A stretch of 25,416 nt of DNA from CAZCVI01 sp964502145. GTDB lineage: Bacteria; Acidobacteriota; Aminicenantia; UBA2199. Below are positions 1 through 8,452 of this stretch, piece after piece (the stretch's first letter is position 1; each line of letters starts with the position of its first letter). The stretch is from contig CAZCVI010000101.1 of NCBI GenBank assembly GCA_964502145.1, forward strand, positions 1-25,416. Reading direction: 5' to 3'. The notes below the pieces were generated by a model. The model was not told where the DNA came from, did no database searches, and worked only from the letters and a program-made list of their open reading frames with translations. Position numbers and translations under genes: made by a program.

Positions 1-55
1 TCTTTTTATTAATGCTTTTCAAGAACATTTTTCAAAAAAAATGGGGGGATGCCAA

Positions 56-222
56 ATACTATACCACCTGAATTCACCGCCAATTCTTTGAGAGTACCAT
101 AAAATCAAATGGGAAGAATGAGAAGAATGGGAGGAATGGGAATTTTTTTGTTTATCCCATCATTCCCATTCTTCCCATTAAGTTGGCGGTGAATCCAGGA
201 CCAAGAAACCAATTTTCTGGTA
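56..222. repeat. Inverted-repeat element A with 9-nt units (GGGAAGAAT type)
   Basis: The outer inverted repeat is AATTCACCGCCAA (71-83) against TTGGCGGTGAAT (183-194). A further outer match, ATACTATACC near 56-65, pairs with GGTATAGTAT near 219-228. The inner left arm has three 9-nt units of the GGGAAGAAT kind at 111-137, and the right arm has three units beginning TCCCAT at 155-181. I see no gene here; the ORFs crossing it are low-complexity readings of the repeat. It resembles a MITE or a large REP-like palindrome without a coding sequence. It shares its terminal repeat with the elements near 10444, 22981 and 25255. Confidence 0.75.
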
Positions 223-234
223 TAGTATACTATG

Positions 235-303
235 AAACCTCTGGTTAACCAGGTAGAATTATAAATCTCTTTGACGGAGGACACTGAGAACACAGAGGTT
301 TAT
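235..303. repeat. Short palindromic element with GAGGACACT/GAGAACACA units
   Basis: AAACCTCTG at 235-243 is inverted relative to CAGAGGTT at 293-300. The right part reads as 9-nt units, GAGGACACT (277-285), GAGAACACA (286-294) and GAGG. A perfect 12-bp palindrome CTGGTTAACCAG sits at 241-252. It has the same 9-nt period as the other intergenic repeats of the window but a different unit. The rest of 304-467 holds no gene I can support; a 29-codon ORF with a good ribosome binding site (385-474) is discussed among the rejected items. Confidence 0.5.
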
Positions 304-467
304 TTTTTCTGAATTTCGTAACTTCATAATTTTTAAACTTCATCTATTCCTTAATAGCGCGTTATTGCTGTCTCTGGAGGAATTATGGCAGGAGCGACGA
401 GAACATCTCACCAAAGGAAAAAAATTTTTCTCTTTACATTTCCCTTTTTTTTTTATAGAATCTGTGA

Positions 468-496
468 TTGTTAAAGACGAAAAATAATTATATAAC
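468..496 (+). promoter_or_regulatory. Predicted sigma70-type promoter of topA
   Basis: TTGTTA (468-473), a 17-bp spacer and TATAAC (491-496), about 50 nt upstream of the topA start codon. The match to consensus and the spacer length are read directly; use in the cell is inferred. Confidence 0.5.
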
Positions 497-552
497 TATT
501 GATATAACTTTATATAACAAAAGAAGTAGAAATTGAATGAAGAAAGGAAAAC

Positions 553-3003
553 ATGAGCGAGACGTCAAAAACAGGCAATAATTTGGTTATCGTGGAGTCA
601 CCGGCCAAGGCTAAGACCATTGAGAAATTTCTCGGTGGCGATTTCCAGGTGGTCTCTTGTTTCGGACATATCCGGGACTTGGTGAAGAAGAATTTTGGCA
701 TTGAAAAAGAAAACAACTACGCCCCCCAATACGAGGTATCAGCGGAGAAAAAGAAAGTGGTGGCTGATTTGAAGAAACTGTCCAAAACAGCCTCAATCAT
801 CTGGCTGGCATCGGACGAGGACCGCGAAGGCGAGGCAATTGCCTGGCACTTGGCGGAAGAATTAAAACTAAAACCAGAAAATACCCGCCGTATCGTGTTC
901 GACGAAATAACCAAGGATGCGATCCTCCACGCGGTAAAAAATCCGCGCGCCATTGATCAGAATCTGGTCAATGCCCAGCAAGCCCGCCGCATCCTGGACC
1001 GATTAGTAGGATTCGAATTGTCGCCCATTCTCTGGCGCAAAGTCCGACCTTCCCTCTCAGCAGGCCGCGTGCAATCGGTGGCAGTACGCCTTATCGTGGA
1101 ACGGGAACGCGAAATTCAAGATTTTAAATCCACTGCTTCTTATCGAGTCGGGGCTCTTTTCAAAGTGCTCACTGACAGTAAAAAAGAAGTGCAATTGCGC
1201 GCCGAACTATCACGCCGTTTAGCCACCCAGAATAAAGTGCTGGAGTTTCTGGAAAAATGCAAGGGCGCCGAATACAAGATCAGCGATGTAGTCACCAAAC
1301 CTGCCAAAAAAACTCCGGCACCCCCTTTCACTACCTCCACCTTACAACAAGAAGCCAGTCGCAAGCTGGGATTTTCGGTGGCCCAGACCATGCGGGTCGC
1401 ACAAAAATTGTACGAAGAAGGACGTATCACCTATATGCGTACAGATTCGGTTCACCTGTCAGAACTGGCCATAAATTCAGCCAAAACAGAAATCACAAAA
1501 ACCTATGGCCCCCAATACGCGCAACCGCGTCGCTATCAAACAAAAACCAAGGGAGCACAGGAAGCTCACGAAGCGATTCGCCCAACTTACATGAATGAAT
1601 CGCAAATCCCGGGCGCTTCCCAGGAAAAACGATTGTATGAATTGATCTGGAAACGTGCCATCGCTTCCCAAATGAGCGATGCCCTGCTGGAAAAAACAAC
1701 CGTGACCATTGATATTTCCACCACGGAAGAAAAGTTTGTCGCGAAAGGCGAGGTGATTAAGTTCGACGGTTTCCTCAAAGTTTACCTGGAGTCCACGGAC
1801 GTGGAAAGAGATGAGGAGGGTGAGGAGAGTAGTCGCTCGATATTGCCTCCGATTCATGTGGATGACCGTTTGGAAGCCAAGGTCATTGAAGCAGAAGAAC
1901 GATTCACGCAACGTCCGGCCCGTTATACGGAGGCCAGTCTGGTAAAAAAATTGGAAGAATTGGGCATTGGGCGACCTTCTACTTATGCGCCCACCATCTC
2001 CACTATCCAGCAACGGGAATACGTGGTCAAAGAAGAACGTCCGGGCACACCGCGCCAATACAAGGTGATCACTTTGCAGGGCATGACGATTACCCAGGCG
2101 GTGCAAACAGAAATCACGGGCGCGGAAAAGAACAAACTGTTCCCTACCGACATCGGCATGGTGGTCACTGATTTCCTGGTGCAGCATTTTGATACCATCC
2201 TGGCCTATAATTTCACCGCTTCCGTGGAAAAGGAGTTCGATGAAATTGCCGAGGGCAAGTTAATCTGGTATGTCATGATCGATAATTTTTATCAACCTTT
2301 CCATAACAAGGTGGTTCATACCACGGAAACCTCGGAACGTAACACGGGAACCCGCCATTTGGGCGAAGACCCCAAGACAGGCAAAGCGGTATACGTGCGC
2401 ATTGGCAAATATGGCCCGATGGCCCAGTTGGGAGAAAGTATCCCGGCGGGCGCGGACAAAACGGTGCCACCACCAGAAAAACCAAAATTCGCCAAATTGC
2501 AAAAAGATCAACGGATAGAAACGATTACTCTGGAAGACGCATTGGTTTTATTCCGCTTACCGCGCACGCTGGGACAATGGGATGGTCACGATGTGATCGT
2601 GGCCGTGGGCCGGTTTGGACCCTATGTGCTTCATAATGCAGCTTTTTATAGCTTGAAAAAGGATGTGGATGACCCGCATACCATCCTTTTGGATCGCGCC
2701 ATTCAATTAATCGCGGAAAAAAAGGAAGCGGATAAAAATAAAATTATCAAAGTGTTTGCGGAAAAAGAAGACCTACGCGTGTTAAATGGCAGGTTTGGCC
2801 CGTACATTTCCTATCAGAAAGAAAATTACAAGATTCCCAAGACCAGCGACCCGTTGAATCTCACCCTGGAAGAGTGCCTGGATATTATCGAAAAAGGCAA
2901 GACTAAACCGAAAGGAAAAGTCCCCCGCACCAAAACTACCAGCACACCCAAAGCCACCACCAAAACATCTAAAACCACAAAAAAAGCCACAAAAACCACT
3001 TGA
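553..3003 (+). CDS. topA: DNA topoisomerase I (type IA)
   Basis: This cytoplasmic enzyme relaxes negatively supercoiled DNA by single-strand passage through a 5'-phosphotyrosine link. The TOPRIM domain starts with VIVESPAKAKTIEKFLG (catalytic Glu15) and carries the SDEDREGEA motif (Asp88, Asp90, Glu92), which binds Mg2+. The active-site tyrosine is Tyr294 in RITYMRTDS. Domain order (TOPRIM, gate, tower) is normal, with GRPSTYAPTI near residue 475. At 816 residues it is near the usual length, but the C-terminus has no Cys4 zinc fingers. Instead it has repeats of the form GRFGPYV (near 695 and 740) after GKYGPMAQLG (about 617), then a Lys/Thr/Pro-rich tail of about 35 residues. AAAGGA lies 4 nt before the ATG. 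It is transcribed alone, convergent with the zinc-ribbon gene. Such C-terminal repeats are known from Bacteroidota-like topA. Confidence 0.97.
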   Translation: MSETSKTGNNLVIVESPAKAKTIEKFLGGDFQVVSCFGHIRDLVKKNFGIEKENNYAPQYEVSAEKKKVVADLKKLSKTASIIWLASDEDREGEAIAWHLAEELKLKPENTRRIVFDEITKDAILHAVKNPRAIDQNLVNAQQARRILDRLVGFELSPILWRKVRPSLSAGRVQSVAVRLIVEREREIQDFKSTASYRVGALFKVLTDSKKEVQLRAELSRRLATQNKVLEFLEKCKGAEYKISDVVTKPAKKTPAPPFTTSTLQQEASRKLGFSVAQTMRVAQKLYEEGRITYMRTDSVHLSELAINSAKTEITKTYGPQYAQPRRYQTKTKGAQEAHEAIRPTYMNESQIPGASQEKRLYELIWKRAIASQMSDALLEKTTVTIDISTTEEKFVAKGEVIKFDGFLKVYLESTDVERDEEGEESSRSILPPIHVDDRLEAKVIEAEERFTQRPARYTEASLVKKLEELGIGRPSTYAPTISTIQQREYVVKEERPGTPRQYKVITLQGMTITQAVQTEITGAEKNKLFPTDIGMVVTDFLVQHFDTILAYNFTASVEKEFDEIAEGKLIWYVMIDNFYQPFHNKVVHTTETSERNTGTRHLGEDPKTGKAVYVRIGKYGPMAQLGESIPAGADKTVPPPEKPKFAKLQKDQRIETITLEDALVLFRLPRTLGQWDGHDVIVAVGRFGPYVLHNAAFYSLKKDVDDPHTILLDRAIQLIAEKKEADKNKIIKVFAEKEDLRVLNGRFGPYISYQKENYKIPKTSDPLNLTLEECLDIIEKGKTKPKGKVPRTKTTSTPKATTKTSKTTKKATKTT

Positions 3004-3024
3004 GTTTTCTGTACTTGCCAAAAC

Positions 3025-3046
3025 GGGTGAGCAAGACTGCTCACCC
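3025..3046. terminator. Hairpin between convergent topA and zinc-ribbon genes
   Basis: GGGTGAGCA and TGCTCACCC form a perfect 9-bp stem with a 4-nt loop, 22 nt after the topA stop, followed by the T-rich stretch CAGTTTCTTTATTC. It is probably the topA terminator. Confidence 0.6.
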
Positions 3047-3061
3047 CAGTTTCTTTATTCC

Positions 3062-3116
3062 GTCCAGTATGTCCAGATTGTCCAGTTAGTCCAGATTGTC
3101 CAGTTAGTCATCGTGC
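3062..3116. repeat. Single-arm array of GTCCAG+3 nt units (element B)
   Basis: Five consecutive 9-nt units each begin GTCCAG and end in TAT, ATT, TTA, ATT, TTA (3062-3106). A degenerate sixth unit follows. No opposite CTGGAC arm is visible nearby, so this is half of the element type seen at 10444 and 22981. A short perfect hairpin, ATCGTGCG/CGCACGAT (3110-3126), follows directly and may terminate the minus-strand gene. Confidence 0.7.
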
Positions 3117-3144
3117 GTCGCACGATTTGCCACGCCAGTCATCG

Positions 3145-3885
3145 CTAGCGTAATAACTTCCTAGCAAAGCCTTTTAAGGCAGACAAAAGATCCTCAAAGG
3201 GGTCGTCCGTCGTGCCGCCCCGGGTGGCGAATCCACCGAATCCACCCATGCCCCCGGGAAATCGAGCCCCGCCCTCGCCGTATGGGTTGTCTCTGCCAAA
3301 GCCACCGCCTTGCAAGCTTCTATTGATGGCTTCGTCTTGTTCTTTTATTTTTAGCATTTCCTTTTCTTTTTCTTGCGCGTGAAGTTTCCCGCCCGCTTTG
3401 GTCCATTCCATCAATTGGCGCAGTTCGCCGCCGTCGAGCCACACCCCGTGTTGTTTGCAGGTATCCACGATCACCCCGCTCTGGGTGCCGTAGTTGCTAC
3501 GGTTCATTAATTTTCGACAGACCGGGCATTTAATATAGGTCACCGGATAATCCTGGCTACGTTTGGATAGTTTCAGTACCTGTAACTGCGTGTAATCAAT
3601 ATAGTAGACGTTAGACACTGATTTATCAATCAGCGCGTCCAGTTCCCCCGGGTCAAAAAATAGGCCCATGCATTCCAGGCACCGTTCGATCAGAAATTTT
3701 TCCCCTACTTTGATATCCACCGTTTGCATCGGTTTATCGCAACGGGGGCAGATGCGTTCTGTTTCCGGTGTTTCTACCGTGTATTGGTGTATCACATGTA
3801 AATCTACATCCTGCCGGGTCTTGCAATACATGCATTCCACGGTATGGGCGGGCAATGCCGCGCCACAATTTTTACAATTCGCCAT
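3145..3885 (-). CDS. Multi-zinc-ribbon (TFIIB-type) protein
   Basis: 246 residues, cytoplasmic, with no signal peptide or membrane segment. An N-terminal zinc ribbon (CKNCGAALP ... CMYC, residues 4-21) is followed by two TFIIB-type ribbons: CPRCDKPM ... RCLECMGLFFDPGELDALI (about 46-87) and CPVCRKLMNRS ... DTCKQHGVWLDGGELRQLM (about 119-160). The ending WLDGGEL or FFDPGEL after the second Cys pair is the hallmark of the zf-TFIIB family (PF13453). The tail is charged and coiled (about 168-190), then Gly-rich, ending in a basic amphipathic stretch. The family is widespread but its function is unknown; nucleic-acid or protein binding is a guess. GGTGAGG precedes the ATG, and a promoter lies just upstream. 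Confidence 0.85.
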   Translation of the reverse strand: MANCKNCGAALPAHTVECMYCKTRQDVDLHVIHQYTVETPETERICPRCDKPMQTVDIKVGEKFLIERCLECMGLFFDPGELDALIDKSVSNVYYIDYTQLQVLKLSKRSQDYPVTYIKCPVCRKLMNRSNYGTQSGVIVDTCKQHGVWLDGGELRQLMEWTKAGGKLHAQEKEKEMLKIKEQDEAINRSLQGGGFGRDNPYGEGGARFPGGMGGFGGFATRGGTTDDPFEDLLSALKGFARKLLR

Positions 3886-3903
3886 AACTTACCTCACCCT
3901 GAT

Positions 3904-3932
3904 ATTGTAAAAAAAATACGGGATGAAAGCAA
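3904..3932 (-). promoter_or_regulatory. Predicted promoter of the zinc-ribbon gene
   Basis: On the minus strand, TTGCTT (3932-3927), a 17-bp spacer and TACAAT (3909-3904). The expected transcript start is about 12 nt before the ATG at 3885 and still includes the ribosome binding site. Confidence 0.5.
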
Positions 3933-4045
3933 TAGCCCAACCACTCTCTTTTCTATTTTTTAATATTTTTACTGTCTTAAAACCAGGGGGATTAACAAAA
4001 AAATCAAAAAAATAACAATTTCTAAAAAAAATAATCCAATAGATA

Positions 4046-4074
4046 TTGTAATGAACGCGATTTTTTTCTAAAAT
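4046..4074 (+). promoter_or_regulatory. Predicted promoter placing the start site on the ATG at 4081
   Basis: TTGTAA (4046-4051), a 17-bp spacer and TAAAAT (4069-4074). The -10 box ends 6 nt before the ATG at 4081, so the first transcribed base would be about the A of that ATG. This implies a leaderless mRNA, or initiation at the internal ATG at 4117. Confidence 0.5.
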
Positions 4075-4080
4075 AGGACT

Positions 4081-5904
4081 ATGAAAAAAGAAGATCTTGC
4101 TAATAAAGGTGTTTTAATGAACAGTGCCCAGGAGAAAAAAGACCGTATCGCCCAGTGGGCCTTTGATACCCGGTCGATTCTGGGCCGTTTCCATCTCTGG
4201 TTGGAAGACGTGGAAGTGGAATGGATTCGCGGTAAAGCCACAAAGGAGTTTACCAGCGATATTTCTTTTCTGGAAGGCGACATGGAACGTTTGTTTGCTA
4301 TGACCGGTGCGGTTACCGCGCTGGGCACGCAATTATTCGGTCGTTTTGGCGAAGGTGCGGGCCAGGGCAAAGAGGGATTGAACCAGGTAAAAAAGGACGC
4401 GGATGCTATTTCCGCCTATGCCATGAGTGAAAGTCTCTGGTATCTATCGCGCCAGCTCCCGGAGAAACATGCGATCATGGTATGTTTGGGCGAGGGACTG
4501 ATGCCCAAGGGCGGTGAGACGCCGGAAATGGGTTCCAATCCGCAACTGGGATTCGGTCGCGTTTATGCCCGCCCCCAGGTGGCCAAATGGTTGGACCAAC
4601 GCGTGGTCAAATTACTCAACGATAAGAAATATGGCTGGAAGGAGTTTTACAAGGAAATAAAACAGGAGGGTATCACGGTCTGGGGCGCGGCTATCGACAC
4701 CTTGGAAAATACCTCCCGTTTTGCCAAAGGAAGCGATACCGGCGCCATGACCATCCTTCACATCTTCGATCAACCACTGCAAATCTCCTCGCCTTACGAG
4801 GGGTACATCGGCAATTTATTTCTACCTAAAGCAGTGGTGAATCATGCCGCCAATCAATCCACCCTGATCAATTTCAGGACACCACGGCACAAAGTGCTGG
4901 AAGCGATTGAAGGGACTTATCCCGGGATTCGCCGCGAAAATATTCACGTGTGGACCTTGCGCGGCAAGAGCCGGGTAGACCGAATTTCAGCGCTATGGGA
5001 AGAGTGGGAGAAGCTGGGAGTTCACCTGCCGGATGACGAGTGGGTACTGCCTACCACCGGCATTAAAGTATTCACCGAATCCGGGACTTATGCCCCTACC
5101 TATCGCATCGGCACCTGGAAAGATGAGGCGGACCAAACCCATCTGTTCCTCTGCGACGGTTATGCCGCATCCGCAGAAGCATTACAAGCAGCCAGCTTGG
5201 CACCCATGTTCAACCTCGAAGCGTACCTGGCAGTGTTCACCTCCAAATTCAAACTTCCCTATTTCCGGGAACAGTTCATCATGGAAATCAATCCCAAGGC
5301 GGAGGATTACCGGCAACAGTTAGAAAAAGTGGTGGGCCACGCCGTGGATGATGAGACCTCGGAGGACTACCGGCAAATGATCCAGAATGCCATAGAGGCG
5401 CGTATCCCGGTGGACAAACCATCTATTCAGGCGGACGACTTCTTCCCGGAAAAGTCATGGGAAGTCCTGGCTATTTCGAGTTATATGAGACCAGACCCCT
5501 ATTCTGGCGCTCCCGGTGTCAAAGAGATTGCGCCCGGCGTGTATAAAGTAGTGGTACGTCTGGCTGGTTCACAGGGCGACAAGCGGCTAACCTTTACCTT
5601 AAAATTAATGGAATCCTTCCAGGCCAGTCGCTTTGTATTTAACCCCTTGCTCAACCGGTTTATGGGTGGCGAAGATTATCCCGGACGCGCTGTTCGGATA
5701 TCTGACTCCGGTCGTATCCGCAACGAAATCCAGACCCTTTGTTCCGAGGCATTGGAATTCTTTGGCGAAGAACGGATCACCATCCACTTCAATAAAATTT
5801 CACCGGATGTCATCTCGCCCAAAAACCAGGTCATTCTCAGAGAAATTCTCGAATGGTACAAACTGCATCATCCCATCTGGTTTTCCTGGCTGGAAATCGA
5901 TTAA
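4081..5904 (+). CDS. Uncharacterised 607-residue protein
   Basis: I do not recognise a family. The protein is soluble, with no signal peptide or membrane helix. Trp and Phe are frequent in the N-terminal third (IAQWAFDTRSILGRFHLWLEDVEVEWIRG) and again at the end (ILEWYKLHHPIWFSWLEID). A helical region at about 60-160 contains a Gly-rich patch (FGRFGEGAGQG). The middle looks alpha/beta. The segment at about 460-555 (PGVYKVVVRLAGSQGDKRLTF) looks like a beta-rich domain. Two starts compete. ATG 4081 has AGGA only 2 nt upstream but fits a leaderless transcript from the promoter at 4046-4074. ATG 4117 (codon 13) has AAAGGTG with better spacing. The gene stands alone, divergent from the zinc-ribbon gene and convergent with the TonB-domain gene. 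Codon use looks like its neighbours. Confidence 0.85.
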   Translation: MKKEDLANKGVLMNSAQEKKDRIAQWAFDTRSILGRFHLWLEDVEVEWIRGKATKEFTSDISFLEGDMERLFAMTGAVTALGTQLFGRFGEGAGQGKEGLNQVKKDADAISAYAMSESLWYLSRQLPEKHAIMVCLGEGLMPKGGETPEMGSNPQLGFGRVYARPQVAKWLDQRVVKLLNDKKYGWKEFYKEIKQEGITVWGAAIDTLENTSRFAKGSDTGAMTILHIFDQPLQISSPYEGYIGNLFLPKAVVNHAANQSTLINFRTPRHKVLEAIEGTYPGIRRENIHVWTLRGKSRVDRISALWEEWEKLGVHLPDDEWVLPTTGIKVFTESGTYAPTYRIGTWKDEADQTHLFLCDGYAASAEALQAASLAPMFNLEAYLAVFTSKFKLPYFREQFIMEINPKAEDYRQQLEKVVGHAVDDETSEDYRQMIQNAIEARIPVDKPSIQADDFFPEKSWEVLAISSYMRPDPYSGAPGVKEIAPGVYKVVVRLAGSQGDKRLTFTLKLMESFQASRFVFNPLLNRFMGGEDYPGRAVRISDSGRIRNEIQTLCSEALEFFGEERITIHFNKISPDVISPKNQVILREILEWYKLHHPIWFSWLEID

Positions 5905-5932
5905 AAAGAAAATTAATAATCGCCAATAGCGG

Positions 5933-5977
5933 GCTGAAGTTGAGGAGGGCACTACTGGGTGCCTCCTCAACTTCGGC
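5933..5977. terminator. Long hairpin between convergent genes
   Basis: GAAGTTGAGGAGG-G-CAC (5936-5952) pairs with GTGCCTCCTCAACTTC (5959-5974). This is a 16-bp stem with one bulged G, extended by GC/GC outside. No T-run follows directly on either strand, so it may act bidirectionally by other means or be a repeat relic. The rest of 5978-6103 shows nothing further. Confidence 0.45.
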
Positions 5978-6103
5978 CTCTATCGCCGCGTAACCTGTTC
6001 CTTTAAGCGGAGTACTTTCTTTTTACATTTATTAATCCCTGTTGTTTTAACGTGTTTTATCTTATTTTTTGTGTTTGGGGGCAGTGGATTACATTATTTT
6101 ACA

Positions 6104-7321
6104 TTATTTTTTTTCCAGCGCGAATTTCACCACCACCGTAAATTTAATCTTCTGTTTTTTCTCGTTTTTGAGATAGGACTCGTATTTCCATTGTTTAACC
6201 GCGCCGATAGCCGCATCGTTGAGTTCAGGAATCCCATCAATGACCACCGCGTCTGTTACATTGCCATCCCTATCTACCACCACTTCCAGCACCACTGTGC
6301 CCTGAACATGCTTTATTTTCGCTTCCACCGGATATTGGGGGAGCACCTTTTTAATCACCTTCGGGGCCTGCGCGTTAGATATAGGCATGGCTTCGTCATC
6401 ATTGTCCAAATTAAACTTAATTGTTATCGTGAAAGTAACCTCCTTTTTTTTGCCATTGACAATACAGGGTTCATACTTCCACTGTTTAATCGCATCCAGG
6501 GCTGCTGGTATTAATAGTGGGGGGCCACTTACCACTTCTGTGTTTTTGACATTACCATCAATGTCTGTCGTTGCATTGATCACCACTGTACCGCTCACAT
6601 GTTTCTTTACAGCTTCTGCCGGGAAAATCGGGTCCACTTTTTGAATCAAGCGGGGTTTGGGTAATTCAGGGGGATGGGGTGCGTGCGCAGGCCACGCAGA
6701 TGCATTAGGAGCATTCGGTACTTTTGGCATTTTCGGTGTATTCGGAGCAGCAGGTGATGGCGGAGCAGGGGGCGCGGACGGGAAATCCTCCCCGCGATGA
6801 AAGGAAAGAAAATATATTTTCCCACCGTTATCTTCAAAACCCAATGCGGTTGTCTTTTGCTTGGGCAGAATAATGGTGCTGTTCAATAAGGAACGGGGGG
6901 GCGTCATGTCTTCCAAAACTTCCACGCGAAAACGATTTGGCTGGCCACCCAACTTGCTCATCTGTACTAAAAGCTTGCGCCCATTGAGCACAATCACCTG
7001 GAAGGGTGTTTTGTCACGGCCCTCACCCAAAACCAGAAGAGCGTCTGTCATCAATTTAACATCCGCCATATTAAAAACCCGTTTTAATACCTCGATCTCC
7101 TTCCCCTCATCGACCTCGGCAAACACGTCCTTGTCAGTCAGGGGTTTCAAATAATACGACGTGATAATCTTCCCGGGTTCGCTGTTACTTTCACGGAACC
7201 CTTCATACAACCGCAACCGGGCCGCCACATCACCGGGAGCGGCGTGAAGCAAGGAAGGGGTTATGAAGAAACCAAACCAAATTAAACCCAACACGATGAC
7301 CATCGTAAAGATTTTTTTCAT
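6104..7321 (-). CDS. Exported protein with two TonB C-terminal domains
   Basis: 405 residues. An N-terminal signal peptide or anchor (MKKIFTMVIVLGLIWFGFF ... LLHAAPG) is followed by a domain of about 160 residues that I do not recognise. A Pro/Ala-rich linker (PSAPPAPPSPAAPNTPKMPK, about 175-220) comes next, typical of TonB spanning the periplasm. Two tandem TonB_C domains follow, at about 221-303 and 319-405. Each shows the repeat P.YP.EA...V.GTVV, then D.DGNV, then AI.QWKYEP or AVKQWKYES. TonB domains contact outer-membrane receptors. Without visible ExbB/ExbD and with a doubled domain, this could be an energy transducer or a periplasmic adaptor. AGGAG precedes the ATG. It is the last gene of the operon with the ECF sigma and its partner (about 60-nt gap), which suggests that the sigma factor controls envelope uptake or repair. 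Confidence 0.85.
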   Translation of the reverse strand: MKKIFTMVIVLGLIWFGFFITPSLLHAAPGDVAARLRLYEGFRESNSEPGKIITSYYLKPLTDKDVFAEVDEGKEIEVLKRVFNMADVKLMTDALLVLGEGRDKTPFQVIVLNGRKLLVQMSKLGGQPNRFRVEVLEDMTPPRSLLNSTIILPKQKTTALGFEDNGGKIYFLSFHRGEDFPSAPPAPPSPAAPNTPKMPKVPNAPNASAWPAHAPHPPELPKPRLIQKVDPIFPAEAVKKHVSGTVVINATTDIDGNVKNTEVVSGPPLLIPAALDAIKQWKYEPCIVNGKKKEVTFTITIKFNLDNDDEAMPISNAQAPKVIKKVLPQYPVEAKIKHVQGTVVLEVVVDRDGNVTDAVVIDGIPELNDAAIGAVKQWKYESYLKNEKKQKIKFTVVVKFALEKK

Positions 7322-7382
7322 TGTACTTCTCCTTTTTTTTATTGGTTATATTTTATTGTTTCTATTCTATTTGAAACATCAT

Positions 7383-7772
7383 TTAATTTTTTACTTTTTC
7401 AACCCAAACAATCGTCATATTAACATCCTTGGGGTTTACCATGAGCGTTGTGGCCGGTTCGTTCTCCACGAAACTATCCTGCACCGACACCTCGTCCGTT
7501 TTGGCCAGTAGGGTCGGGGCGGGTTTGGAATGTTGGAAAACCATATACACCGTCAGCAACACTACCGCCAGCAGAATGGTCGCCGCAATCAGGCGGACGC
7601 CGTTGTAGAAGCGATTTCGTTGCCCACCTTGCTGTTGTATAAGCGGTTTGGCTGGTTCCAGTTTTTGCAAGGCTGCCATAAAAGCATGCTCCAATTCCTG
7701 CGGAACCTTCTCTTCCAGAACCCGGACCCGTTCAACAATCAAATGATCAATAGGATCGTTTATATTTTTCAT
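7383..7772 (-). CDS. Small single-pass membrane protein, putative anti-sigma factor
   Basis: 129 residues from the ATG at 7772, chosen because GGAGG precedes it and because it overlaps the sigma-factor stop in an ATGA (4-nt overlap, translational coupling). A longer reading upstream exists but has no ribosome binding site. The N-terminal 67 residues are charged and probably cytoplasmic (NDPIDHLIVERVRVLEEKV). One transmembrane helix follows (LIAATILLAVVLLTVYMVF, about 69-88), then a short outer segment. There is no HxxxCxxC zinc motif, so the anti-sigma role is inferred from position and topology only. Confidence 0.7.
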   Translation of the reverse strand: MKNINDPIDHLIVERVRVLEEKVPQELEHAFMAALQKLEPAKPLIQQQGGQRNRFYNGVRLIAATILLAVVLLTVYMVFQHSKPAPTLLAKTDEVSVQDSFVENEPATTLMVNPKDVNMTIVWVEKVKN

Positions 7773-8419
7773 CGTTGGACCTCCACTATTTTTTTTATGG
7801 TGGTGCGGGCCTGATGCAGGATGAATTTCACCCCGGGCCGACTCATGCCGCAAATGGCCGAGATTTCCGCCACCGAAAACTCATTATAATAATATAGAAA
7901 GAAAACTTCGCGCTGCCGCGGCTTCAACCCCGTGGCCAGCCGGTATATCTCCCGCACCTGCCCCGCTATAGCGGCATGCTCTTCCGGTATTGCCAGATCG
8001 CCCGTTTCTTCTAATGAAACCATACGGCGGGCCGCACCCAGCTTGCCACAAAAAAAACTTTTGACCAGGTTATGGGCAATAGTAAAAATCCAGGTTTTAA
8101 AACTGTGCTCCTGATCATAGGAATAAAAATAACGGAATCCTTTCAACAGGGTCTCTTGAAAGAGATCATCGGCCTCGGGAATATAATTCAGGGCTTTGCG
8201 GATGAAATTATACAGGTGAAGTTTCACGGGTTGTAGATTTTTGAGGAAAAGGTCCTGGGCGACCTCCCGTTCCAATTCTGCGGGACGCGGCACCGTGGAC
8301 CGAATTCTTCCGGTCACTTCGTCTGTCTGAAACATATTCGCGGTCATTGTTTTTCCGTTCATACCTTTTATACCACGAAAACAGTAAATTGGATAGAAAA
8401 TATTTTTTTCTTCCTTCAT
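7769..8419 (-). CDS. RNA polymerase sigma factor, ECF family (locus 1)
   Basis: 216 residues. Region 2 is seen in YIPEADDLFQETLLKGFRYF and SFKTWIFTIAHNLVKSFF (about 79-122). Region 4 is seen in LKPRQREVFFLYYYNEFSVAEISAICGMS (about 165-193), ending in the helix that reads -35 DNA. AGAGGA lies about 5 nt before the ATG. The N-terminus of about 45 residues before region 2 is longer than usual. It is the first gene of a three-gene operon with a coupled membrane partner and the double-TonB protein. ECF factors of this kind respond to envelope signals through the partner. Confidence 0.92.
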   Translation of the reverse strand: MKEEKNIFYPIYCFRGIKGMNGKTMTANMFQTDEVTGRIRSTVPRPAELEREVAQDLFLKNLQPVKLHLYNFIRKALNYIPEADDLFQETLLKGFRYFYSYDQEHSFKTWIFTIAHNLVKSFFCGKLGAARRMVSLEETGDLAIPEEHAAIAGQVREIYRLATGLKPRQREVFFLYYYNEFSVAEISAICGMSRPGVKFILHQARTTIKKIVEVQR

Positions 8420-8452
8420 TTTTTTCCTCTTTCTTTTTCAGAGTTTTTGGTA

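Noticed and set aside
385..474. 29-residue ORF (MAGATRTSHQRKKIFLFTFP...) with GGAGG 4 nt upstream
   Set aside because: The ribosome binding site is good, but the peptide is a run of Phe/Lys from a T/A-rich tract. It has no recognisable features and ends within the predicted topA promoter. Conservation would be needed to accept it.
1477..2187. 236-residue antisense ORF inside topA
   Set aside because: It has no family resemblance and lies opposite the conserved topoisomerase core; it is an open shadow frame of topA codons.
7383..7853. Longer N-terminus for the putative anti-sigma protein (start at 7853)
   Set aside because: The extra 27 residues read the sigma gene in another frame and have no ribosome binding site. 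The ATG at 7772 has GGAGG and an ATGA overlap.
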